Shown here: positions 6,433-12,022 of the stretch, one piece after another
Position numbering within the stretch: the stretch's first letter is position 1
Layout of the letters: each line of letters starts with the position of its first letter
The notes under the pieces: generated by a model
Seen by the model: the letters and a program-made list of their open reading frames with translations, nothing else
What the model was told of the DNA's origin: nothing
Databases searched by the model: none
Position numbers and translations under genes: made by a program
Source of the DNA: Desulfovibrio sp.
GTDB lineage: Bacteria > Desulfobacterota > Desulfovibrionia > Desulfovibrionales > Desulfovibrionaceae
NCBI GenBank assembly: GCA_022837365.1
Contig: JALHHV010000099.1
Coordinates: forward strand, 1 to 12,022
DNA: 12,022 nt
Direction: 5' to 3'

Positions 6433-7632
6433 ATGTACGATGCCGAAACCCTAGGAAAATACGCCGACGTCATGCTGTGGGGCCTGGCGCGCGGCCGCCG
6501 CGCGCCCCTGCGCAAGAGCGACTTCGTGCTGGTGCGCTTCGACCTGCCGGGCCTGCCCCTGGCAGAGGAACTGTGCGGCAGGCTGCACGACATGGGCATG
6601 ATTCCCGTGCCGCGCATGCAGCCCACCCCGCGCATGGAGTACGACTTCTACGCCAGGGCCAACAACAAGCGGCTGACCACGCTGATTCCCGGCGAGCGCG
6701 ACCTGTACAGCCACCTTGGCGGGTGCATCACCATCATCGCGCCGGAATCGCTCACCCATCTGGCCTCCATCGAACCGGAGCGCATCGCCATGGCCCAGGC
6801 CGCCCGCCGCCCGTTGCAGGATATCGCCCACCTGCGCGAGGACATGGGCGCCTACGGCTGGACCCTGTGCATCTGGCCCACGGCGGCCCTGGCCGGGCAG
6901 GCCGGGCTTTCGCCCGCCGACTACGCCGACGAGGTGCGCCGCGCCTGCCTGCTGGGCGAGGCCGACCCCGCCGCCACCTGGGCCCGCGTGGCGAAGCAGG
7001 CCGAGGAAATCCGCGCGAAGCTGGACGAACTGGGCGACGCCGACCTGCACGTGGAGGCCGAAGGCACCGACCTGCGCCTGCGCGTGGGCCGCATGCGCCG
7101 CTGGGCCGGGGTGACCGGCCGCAACATTCCCAGCTTCGAGCTGTACGTCTCGCCCGACTGGCGCGGCGTGGAGGGGGTGTACACCGCCGACCTGCCGTCG
7201 TTCCGCTCCGGCAACATCGTGCAGGGGGTGCGCCTGGAATTCCGGCAGGGCCGGGTGGTGCGGCTGGACGCCGAACGGGGCGAAGGCTTCGCCACCGGGC
7301 AGCTCAACAGCGACCCCGGCGCGGCCATGCTGGGCGAATTCGCCCTGGTGGACCGGCGCTTCTCGCGCATCACCCGGTTCATGGCCAACACCCTGTACGA
7401 CGAGAACCACGGCGGTCCGCACGGGTCCATGCACGTGGCCCTGGGCCAGTCCTACGCCAACACCTTCTCCGGGCCGTCCGGCGAACTCACCGCCGATGCC
7501 CGGCGCGACCTGGGCTTCAACAGCTCCAGCCTGCACTGGGATCTGGTGGCCACCACCCCGCGCAAGGTCACCGCCGTCACGCCGGGGGGGAAGCGGGTGG
7601 TGGTCTACGAGGACGGGGAATTCCGGTTGTAG
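6433..7632 (+). CDS. M29-family metallo-aminopeptidase (AmpS/AmpT/PepS type)
   Basis: This 399-residue cytoplasmic enzyme should remove N-terminal residues from peptides using two divalent metal ions. The expected M29 ligands are in order: E236 in NIPSFELYVSP, E302 in GEFAL, H334 in HVALG, Y341, and H368 with D370 in LHWDLV. The 66-residue spacing between the two glutamates and the H-x-D pair agree with the family, as do NTLYDENHGG and the C-terminal S-S-L-H-W-D block. The length is normal (about 400). The ATG at 6433 has GGAG 7 nt upstream; a TTG at 6421 is less likely because it overlaps that Shine-Dalgarno sequence. It appears to be a single-gene unit between a 300-bp leader and a palindromic element. 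Confidence 0.93.
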   Translation: MYDAETLGKYADVMLWGLARGRRAPLRKSDFVLVRFDLPGLPLAEELCGRLHDMGMIPVPRMQPTPRMEYDFYARANNKRLTTLIPGERDLYSHLGGCITIIAPESLTHLASIEPERIAMAQAARRPLQDIAHLREDMGAYGWTLCIWPTAALAGQAGLSPADYADEVRRACLLGEADPAATWARVAKQAEEIRAKLDELGDADLHVEAEGTDLRLRVGRMRRWAGVTGRNIPSFELYVSPDWRGVEGVYTADLPSFRSGNIVQGVRLEFRQGRVVRLDAERGEGFATGQLNSDPGAAMLGEFALVDRRFSRITRFMANTLYDENHGGPHGSMHVALGQSYANTFSGPSGELTADARRDLGFNSSSLHWDLVATTPRKVTAVTPGGKRVVVYEDGEFRL

Positions 7633-7652
7633 GCGTTGCCTTAGGTTCGCTC

Positions 7653-7785
7653 TTTTTTGTACGCCTCCGGCGGGCAAGGGGTTACCGCCCCCTGCACCCC
7701 CATCATGACCCGCTCACAACCTGGATACCCCTATCAAGGGGTGCAGGGGACAATGTCCCCTTGCCCGCCGGAGGCGTACAAAAAA
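7653..7785. repeat. 133-bp two-stem palindromic element (REP/MITE-like)
   Basis: The outer arms 7653-7681 and 7757-7785 are perfect 29-bp inverted repeats, beginning TTTTTTGTACGCC and ending with its complement. A 7x7 internal mismatch follows, then in the same register 7689-7700 pairs perfectly with 7738-7749 (12 bp). The central 37 nt are unpaired. The T run lies on the 5' side in both orientations, so this is not a normal intrinsic terminator. The terminal inverted repeats and non-coding content fit a dispersed miniature element; dispersal cannot be shown from one window. Confidence 0.85.
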
Positions 7786-7799
7786 CCAGAAACGTTTCC

Positions 7800-7824
7800 G
7801 CCCGCCGAAGGCGCACAAAAATCA
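7800..7824. repeat. diverged second copy of the right end of the palindromic element
   Basis: About 25 bp here match the right end of the element (7763-7788), with three or four differences and one base fewer in the A run. It lies 15 bp beyond the intact element. Between the two is a perfect 10-bp palindrome, GAAACGTTTC (7789-7798). This suggests an older, decayed insertion or a partial duplication. Confidence 0.6.
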
Positions 7825-7848
7825 TCCGCCGGCAACGGGGCACACGCA

Positions 7849-7870
7849 AAGGAAACCAGAAGGAAACCAG
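7849..7870 (+). promoter_or_regulatory. duplicated Shine-Dalgarno segment (2 x 11 bp)
   Basis: AAGGAAACCAG occurs twice without a gap (7849-7859 and 7860-7870), just before the ATG at 7872. The second AAGGA is 7 nt from the ATG, the correct distance; the first is 18 nt away. Confidence 0.75.
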
Positions 7871-7871
7871 C

Positions 7872-8195
7872 ATGGCCCGCGACATGATTCAGGAAAAGGT
7901 CTACGGCGCGGTATGGCCCGCCGGACAGGACATGCTGCGCGCCGCGGCCGGGGCCATCGGCGAGGAGTGGGTGGAACTGGAGGGCGACCTTCTGCGCATC
8001 GCCTACGAAGGCCCGTACTGCGACGCGCAGGAACTGGCCGACGCCATCGCCCCGCACCTGACCCCGGCCTGCCAGGGCCGCATCGACCACATCGACATGG
8101 ACGCCTGGCGGCTGACCCGCTACCGCATCGAAGGAACGGACATCAAGAAGTCCAGCGCCGGACTGAACCACGTGCTGGCGTATTCCGGGCATTGA
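7872..8195 (+). CDS. uncharacterised small acidic protein
   Basis: This 107-residue protein has no signal peptide or membrane segment, so it is probably cytoplasmic. I do not recognise the family. The N-terminal part has a helix (QDMLRAAAGAIGEEW), then a strand pair VELEGDLLRIAYEGPY. Next comes an acidic helix (DAQELADAIAPHL) and a C-terminal region with RIDHIDMDAWRLTRYRIEG and many His/Asp residues. The two cysteines (50 and 67) and the His/Asp residues do not form a known metal motif. The alternating strand/helix order and strong codon bias support a real gene. The start is fixed by the duplicated AAGGA. It lies between the palindromic element and a 247-bp spacer, so it appears to stand alone. 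Confidence 0.8.
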   Translation: MARDMIQEKVYGAVWPAGQDMLRAAAGAIGEEWVELEGDLLRIAYEGPYCDAQELADAIAPHLTPACQGRIDHIDMDAWRLTRYRIEGTDIKKSSAGLNHVLAYSGH

Positions 8196-8204
8196 CGGGA
8201 TGGA

Positions 8205-8225
8205 CAGGGCGCGGCGGACGCCCTG
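8205..8225 (+). terminator. weak hairpin after the small unknown gene
   Basis: A 7-bp perfect stem (8205-8211 with 8219-8225) around a 7-nt loop lies 9 nt past the stop at 8195. There is no T run, so termination is uncertain. The rest of 8226-8442 is pyrimidine-rich and shows no gene or convincing promoter. Confidence 0.3.
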
Positions 8226-8442
8226 CCCGGCCCCGCCTCCATCGCCCTGCCATCGTCCGTCCGCCTCGCGCCCGCTCCCCCTCCCCACCATCCGCCAATC
8301 TTTCCACCGCGCCTTGCCCCCGCGTGTCCGGTGTGCCAAAGTGGCGCAGGGTCCGTGGAGCCCGCCCCATTGTCCGGCGGCCGTCTGGCGGCGGCCACGG
8401 CCCACGGCGCACCCGCCATCACCGCAAGAAGGGAGGCACGCC

Positions 8443-9369
8443 ATGCCGAGAGACGTCGAACTCGTCCTGCACGGGGAACCGGTCACCGAGGGCGCGGGCG
8501 TGCGGCTGCGCCGCATGTTCGGCTACTTCGAGGCCCCCATGTTCGACCCGTTCCTGCTGCTGGACGACTTCCGCTCCGACCGGCCGGAAGACTTCATCAA
8601 GGGCTTTCCATGGCACCCGCACCGGGGTATCGAGACCATCACCTACATCCTGCGCGGCGACGTGGAGCACGGCGACAGCATGGGCAACAAGGGGGTCATC
8701 TCCTCCGGCGACGTGCAGTGGATGACGGCGGGCAGCGGCATCATCCACCAGGAAATGCCCAAGGGCGACGCGCACGGGGCCATGCACGGCTTCCAGCTGT
8801 GGGCCAACCTGCCCGCCAGCCACAAGATGATGGAGCCGCGCTACCGCAGCATCACGGCGGCGGAAATCCCCGTGGCGCAACTGGCGCAGGGGGTGACGGC
8901 CAGGGTCATCGCCGGGACGGTGACCGGCGCGGCGGGACCGGTGACGGGGCCTGCGGCGGACATCGTCACCGATCCGGGCTACCTGGACCTGACCGTTCCG
9001 GCGGGCGTGACGCACGAGCACCCCGTGCCGCGCGGCCACACCGCCATCGCCTACGTCATTGGCGGAACAGGGGTGATTACGGGGGCGGCGGCGGGCAACA
9101 CCGGCGATACCGCCGTGGCCGACCGCACCCTGGTGCTGTTCCGGCGGCCGGACGGGGCGGAACGCGCGGAGGGGGAGGACTCCGTGTCCTTCCGCGCGGG
9201 CGGGGACGGCCTGCGCCTGCTGCTGTTCACCGGCCGCCCGCTGGGCGAACCCGTGGCCTGGCGCGGCCCCATCGTCATGAACACCGACCAGGAACTGGAA
9301 ACCGCGTTCCGCGAGGTGCGGTCAGGCACCTTCATCCGCCACCCGGCGCCCGCCGGGCTGGACCGGTAG
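8443..9369 (+). CDS. pirin family protein (bicupin, YhhW/quercetinase-like)
   Basis: This 308-residue cytoplasmic bicupin has the metal site of pirins in the N-terminal cupin. H58 and H60 lie in FPWHPHRGIETITY, and H102 and E104 in GSGIIHQEMP. Further family marks are the DPFLLLDDF entry strand, the RGDVEHGDSMGN turn, GDVQWMTAGSG, and GFQLWANLPA at the domain junction. The C-terminal cupin (about 180-270) carries the usual degenerate site. Bacterial homologues include quercetin 2,3-dioxygenases and proteins binding metabolic enzymes or regulators; the substrate here cannot be told. The ATG at 8443 has GGAGG 8 nt upstream; the open frame extends 81 codons further 5' but that part is Pro/Arg-rich and looks untranslated. 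The rhodanese-YceI gene follows 84 nt later and may be co-transcribed. Confidence 0.93.
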   Translation: MPRDVELVLHGEPVTEGAGVRLRRMFGYFEAPMFDPFLLLDDFRSDRPEDFIKGFPWHPHRGIETITYILRGDVEHGDSMGNKGVISSGDVQWMTAGSGIIHQEMPKGDAHGAMHGFQLWANLPASHKMMEPRYRSITAAEIPVAQLAQGVTARVIAGTVTGAAGPVTGPAADIVTDPGYLDLTVPAGVTHEHPVPRGHTAIAYVIGGTGVITGAAAGNTGDTAVADRTLVLFRRPDGAERAEGEDSVSFRAGGDGLRLLLFTGRPLGEPVAWRGPIVMNTDQELETAFREVRSGTFIRHPAPAGLDR

Positions 9370-9453
9370 GGGCTTTCACCGCGCATCGGGTCCGGCGGGG
9401 GTGTCCCGCCGGCCATGGAGACGGACGGCGGACACCACGCGCAAGGAGGCGGC

Positions 9454-10398
9454 ATGACCACGGTTCACAAGGTACGCAAGGTGGGGCTCGCGGCGGCGCG
9501 GGCCTTCGTGGAGGCGCGCGCGGGCATCGTGCTGGACGTGATGGTGCCCGAGCATTTCGAGCAGCGGCACATCCCCGGCGCGGTGCAGGCCTGCGTACAC
9601 GAGGTGGTGTTCTGCGACGCCGTGGCCGCGCTGGCCCCGGACCGCTCGGTGCCGGTGCTGGTCTGCGGTGCGGGCGCGGGCTCGCTGGACGGGCGCATGG
9701 CGGCGGAAAAGCTGCTGCGCCAGGGGCACACCGACGTGCGCTGGTTCGCGGGCGGGCTGGAGGCGTGGTGCGCCGCCGGGCTTCCGCTGGAGGGCAGCGC
9801 CCCCCATGCCCGGCCGGACGCCCATCCGCCGGTGGTCATGCCCGACGGCCGCCACGCGCTGGATGCGGCGGCCTCCGTCATCCGCTGGACCGGCCGCAAC
9901 GACAACGGCGCGCACACCGGCACCGTGGACTGCGCCGGGGGCGCGCTGGCCTTCTCCGGCGGGCACGGGCAGGGCGGGCTGCGCATCGACATGCGCTCCA
10001 TCCGCGACCGGGACATCGCCGACGACGCCCTGCGGCCGGTGCTGGAATCCCATCTGGCCTCGGACGACTTCTTCTTCGTCACCCTGTTCCCGCAGGCCAC
10101 GCTGGAGGACATGGTCCTGACGCCCCTGCGCGGGGCCACGGCCACCACCCCCAACTACCGGCTGACGGCGCACCTCGCCCTGCGCGGCGTGCGCGGGAAG
10201 CTGGCCATGAACGTGGCGGTGCGGCGCATCGACGATGCGGGCGGGCTGGCGCTGGCCGGGCACTGCGACCTGGACCGCACCCGCTGGGGCGTGCTGTACG
10301 GCTCGGCGCGGTTCTTCCGGCACCTGGGCTACCACCGGGTGGACGACGCCATTTCGCTGGACTTCCGGCTGGTGTACGCACCGGCGGACGCCCGGTGA
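9454..10398 (+). CDS. rhodanese-YceI fusion protein
   Basis: This 314-residue protein has two domains. Residues about 1-113 are a rhodanese domain: VLDVMVPEHFEQRHIPGAV (27-45), a loop cysteine C71 in VLVCGAGAGS, and the closing GGLEAW (100-105). The loop from C71 to the following Ala-Ala pair is three residues longer than the classic CxxGxRSxxAA loop. Residues about 132-308 form a YceI-like lipocalin barrel: SVIRWTGRNDNGAHTGTV, IDMRSI, the SHLASDDFFFVTLFPQA block, NYRLTAHLALRGV, and the closing DRTRWGVLYGS. YceI proteins bind isoprenoid or other amphipathic ligands and are usually periplasmic, but no signal peptide is present here, so a cytoplasmic sulfur or persulfide role linked to a ligand is inferred. 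AAGGAGG lies 4 nt before the ATG. The pirin gene is directly upstream. Confidence 0.9.
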   Translation: MTTVHKVRKVGLAAARAFVEARAGIVLDVMVPEHFEQRHIPGAVQACVHEVVFCDAVAALAPDRSVPVLVCGAGAGSLDGRMAAEKLLRQGHTDVRWFAGGLEAWCAAGLPLEGSAPHARPDAHPPVVMPDGRHALDAAASVIRWTGRNDNGAHTGTVDCAGGALAFSGGHGQGGLRIDMRSIRDRDIADDALRPVLESHLASDDFFFVTLFPQATLEDMVLTPLRGATATTPNYRLTAHLALRGVRGKLAMNVAVRRIDDAGGLALAGHCDLDRTRWGVLYGSARFFRHLGYHRVDDAISLDFRLVYAPADAR

Positions 10399-10459
10399 GG
10401 AGCCGCGACGGTAAACCGGCACGCCGCGCCATCCGGAGCCGGTGGGCATGCCCGCCCGC

Positions 10460-10792
10460 TCAGCAGACCTCGTCCAGCATGTCCATGATGTCGTCCACGC
10501 CGAAGGGCAGCACGTCGTCGAAGCAGACGCCCGCCTGCGCGCCGCTGCACCAGGCCACCCGGCCCTGAACGCCTTCCAGCGCGCCGGACAGGGCCTGCGG
10601 CACCTCCACCAGGCTCACCACCTCGCCGAAGGGCAGCCCTTCGGCCGCGCAGAAGGGGGGCAGTTGCAGCATCACCCCGCCCGCGCTGATGTTGCCGACC
10701 ATGCACGGCACGTCGCCCGCGTCGCGGCGCAGGGTGACGAAGCAGGGGCAATCCAGTTGCAGCCGGGGATAGGTGCGGCGGTCATCGCTCAT
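10460..10792 (-). CDS. PilZ-domain c-di-GMP receptor
   Basis: This 110-residue single-domain protein has the full PilZ ligand signature: an Arg-rich N-terminal switch R-R-T-Y-P-R (R6xxxR10) and N34-I-S36-A-G-G39, the (D/N)xSxxG motif on the barrel. The following VMLQLP strand, the GRVAW strand and VCFDDVL complete the barrel, and an acidic tail (DDIMDMLDEVC) follows. Such proteins bind cyclic di-GMP and adjust motility, polysaccharide or signalling partners. The ATG at 10792 overlaps the upstream TPR gene stop as ATGA and has AAGGAG 5 nt upstream (inside the TPR gene), so translation is coupled to that gene. It converges on the rhodanese-YceI gene, with only 61 bp between the stops. Confidence 0.93.
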   Translation of the reverse strand: MSDDRRTYPRLQLDCPCFVTLRRDAGDVPCMVGNISAGGVMLQLPPFCAAEGLPFGEVVSLVEVPQALSGALEGVQGRVAWCSGAQAGVCFDDVLPFGVDDIMDMLDEVC

Positions 10793-11691
10793 GGGGTCTC
10801 CTTGCCGGATGGGGTGACGCCGGGGACGCCGCCCGCATCGGCGGAGCGCGCCCCGGTCAGGACGAAGCGCAGGAACTGTTCGGCCACCGCCAGTCCGGGA
10901 TTGGCCTCCAGCGCGCGGCGCAGGCAGTCGGCGGCCTTCTCGGCCCTTCCCGTCTCGTAATACACCCGCGCCAGGTTGAACAGGATGCGGTCTTCCTGGC
11001 CGCTCACGGCCAGGGCGCGTTCATAGTAGTATTCCGCCGCCGCGTAGTCGCCGCGCTTGCGCAGGCCGATGGCCACCCCGGCCACGCGGTTCTGGAAGTC
11101 GGGCGCCATGCGCAGGTAGTATTCCGCCGCCGCGTAGTCGCCGCGCTTGCGCAGGCCGATGGCCACCCCGGCCACGCGGTTCTGGAAGTCGGGCGCCATG
11201 CGCAGCTGCGACATGCCCGCCAGCATGGCCCGCAGGCCGGGCACGTCGTGCTCGCGGGGCACCAGCCCCGGCCTGCCCCGCAGCACGGCCAGCAGGCCGT
11301 CCAGCACGCGCAGCTGGTCGAACGGCAGGGCCAGCGGGCTGTACCGCTCCACCGAAAAGGGTTCGTCCGCGGGCAGTTCGTCAATGTATGCGGCCAGCGC
11401 ATCGGCCGCCGGGCGGATGAACGTTTCGTAGCACTCCGTGTCCGGCAGGAAATGCTCGATGAAGTCCGCCTCGGGCAGGTTCTTCACCAGTCCCGAGGGC
11501 AGATGCGCGTCGGTCAGCGGTTGCAGGATGTACCGCCCCCCGTCCGTATCGCCCGGCCCGTCTGGCCTGTACGGCCCGTCTGGCCCGTCAGCCCCTTCAG
11601 GCAGACAGGCCACCAGCCAGTAGATCTTCTGCGAAACGTCCCTGCTCGTGGTGCCCATGCCCGTGCGCTCGGTGCGCACCGAAACATACAC
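10789..11691 (-). CDS. TPR protein with internal perfect 30-residue duplication
   Basis: From a GTG start this encodes 300 residues; no signal peptide is apparent. After MYVSVRTERTG the sequence SQKIYWLVACLP leads into a short collagen-like Gly-Pro-Asp stretch (about 33-52). A globular region (54-160) that I do not recognise follows. Residues 163-192 and 193-222 are identical copies. Two regular TPRs then cover about 201-234 and 235-268, and a disordered tail ends the protein. I chose the GTG at 11691 because GGGGGAGG ends 8 nt before it; an ATG ten codons later has no Shine-Dalgarno sequence, and upstream starts at 11898 or beyond read through non-coding repeat DNA. The ATGA overlap with PilZ suggests the two act together, for example as a c-di-GMP-responsive adaptor pair. 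Confidence 0.8.
   Translation of the reverse strand: MYVSVRTERTGMGTTSRDVSQKIYWLVACLPEGADGPDGPYRPDGPGDTDGGRYILQPLTDAHLPSGLVKNLPEADFIEHFLPDTECYETFIRPAADALAAYIDELPADEPFSVERYSPLALPFDQLRVLDGLLAVLRGRPGLVPREHDVPGLRAMLAGMSQLRMAPDFQNRVAGVAIGLRKRGDYAAAEYYLRMAPDFQNRVAGVAIGLRKRGDYAAAEYYYERALAVSGQEDRILFNLARVYYETGRAEKAADCLRRALEANPGLAVAEQFLRFVLTGARSADAGGVPGVTPSGKETP
11026..11205. repeat. perfect tandem duplication, 2 x 90 bp
   Basis: Positions 11026-11115 and 11116-11205 are identical at all 90 bases, and identity stops at both edges. The unit is exactly 30 codons, in phase with the TPR reading frame (codons 163-192 and 193-222). Complete identity, including silent sites, indicates a recent event or an assembly artefact. 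Confidence 0.97.
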
Positions 11692-11829
11692 CCCCAACAC
11701 CTCCCCCTTTCCGTGCGGGACCGGCCGGACTGCCGGTCTGGCCGGGCGTCCCGCGCGATCCCGTTTCTTCACGGGGTGATGGCATGGCGCGCCACGCCGC
11801 GTCAATGAGACTTGCGGGGGCGTTGCGGC

Positions 11830-11873
11830 CCGACGCCGCCCCGATGCCGCCCTGACGCCACCCTGACGCCACC
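11830..11873. repeat. four tandem 11-bp GC-rich units upstream of the TPR-PilZ genes
   Basis: Four consecutive units read CCGACGCCGCC, CCGATGCCGCC, CTGACGCCACC and CTGACGCCACC; the last two are identical. The period of 11 bp is close to one helical turn. They lie about 140-180 bp upstream of the GTG start of the TPR gene. The region 11692-11972 as a whole shows no supported gene. A weak minus-strand TTGACG at 11805-11800 lacks a good -10. Confidence 0.7.
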
Positions 11874-11972
11874 GGGATTCGGCCAGAGCCCGTCCCATGG
11901 TCTTCCGGGCTGCCCCCGGCGCCGCGCGAATACCCCGCGAACCCGGCCCAAGCCCTTGGCGCGGAGCGGGAA

Positions 11973-12022
11973 ATGATGCATGATGACAACGGACCAGCAG
12001 CCATCGGATGCCCCGCCCCCCA
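11973..12022 (+). CDS. possible 5' end of a divergent gene, cut by the window edge
   Basis: Two overlapping start choices exist. ATG at 11973 has GGAG 6 nt upstream and would begin MMHDDNGPAA. ATG at 11980 or 11983, in another frame, would begin MTTDQQPSDAPPP; its third positions are more G/C-rich and its composition looks more like a natural N-terminus, but the Shine-Dalgarno distance is long. Only about 14-17 codons are visible, so no function can be given and even its existence is uncertain. Confidence 0.3.
   Translation, partial: MMHDDNGPAAIGCPAP

Noticed and set aside
7653..7785. Palindromic element as intrinsic terminator of the aminopeptidase gene
   Set aside because: The T run precedes the stem and an A run follows it on both strands, the opposite of a terminator.
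10415..10443. ACCGGC/GCCGGT inverted repeat between the rhodanese-YceI and PilZ stops as a terminator
   Set aside because: Only 6 bp with a long loop and a weak T tract; convergent genes here may use another mechanism.
11026..11205. Tandem 90-bp units as a CRISPR array or satellite
   Set aside because: Only two abutting copies with no spacers, in frame within a TPR gene.
1..12022. tRNA or rRNA genes, transposases, integrases or phage genes
   Set aside because: None recognised on either strand by motif reading; all well-supported genes are chromosomal housekeeping or signalling types.

Overview
This window is a GC-rich, densely coded stretch of a bacterial chromosome. The strongly G/C-biased third codon positions, a Desulfovibrio-type small rubredoxin, single-domain redox and c-di-GMP proteins, and a terminally A/T-tipped GC-rich palindromic repeat all suggest a Desulfovibrionaceae sulfate reducer (Nitratidesulfovibrio/Desulfovibrio vulgaris-like). 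This assignment is inference; there is no marker RNA gene in the window.

Left part (1-2940): the tail of a class V aminotransferase (+) converges on a two-gene minus-strand unit, a DolP-like double-BON outer-membrane lipoprotein followed by a rubredoxin whose first iron-binding knuckle is CxC instead of CxxC. Divergent from it is a class II glycerate 2-kinase (+). The aminotransferase and kinase could both serve glyoxylate/serine/glycerate metabolism but are not in one operon. Hairpin terminators lie between each convergent pair.

Middle (2940-6430): an HU-family nucleoid protein (-) is divergent from a stand-alone GyrI-like effector-binding protein (+), with a readable promoter for each. Downstream of the latter are a YajG-like lipoprotein and, directly abutting it (TAG|ATG), a secreted TPR protein whose 3' end looks frameshifted: the codon bias moves from frame 1 to frame 2 near position 5880.

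Right part (6430-12022): an M29 metallo-aminopeptidase with all metal ligands; a 133-bp two-stem palindromic element plus a diverged copy of its right end; a small unknown gene with a duplicated Shine-Dalgarno segment; a pirin; and a rhodanese-YceI fusion protein. Facing these on the minus strand is a TPR gene carrying a perfect in-frame 90-bp tandem duplication, translationally coupled (ATGA) to a PilZ c-di-GMP receptor. At the right edge a divergent + strand gene may begin.

No phage genes, transposase, CRISPR array, tRNA or rRNA was seen. I found no convincing novel multi-gene defence or metabolic system. The most notable items are the palindromic element, the 90-bp duplication, the possible frameshift, the CxC rubredoxin and the rhodanese-YceI fusion beside pirin.
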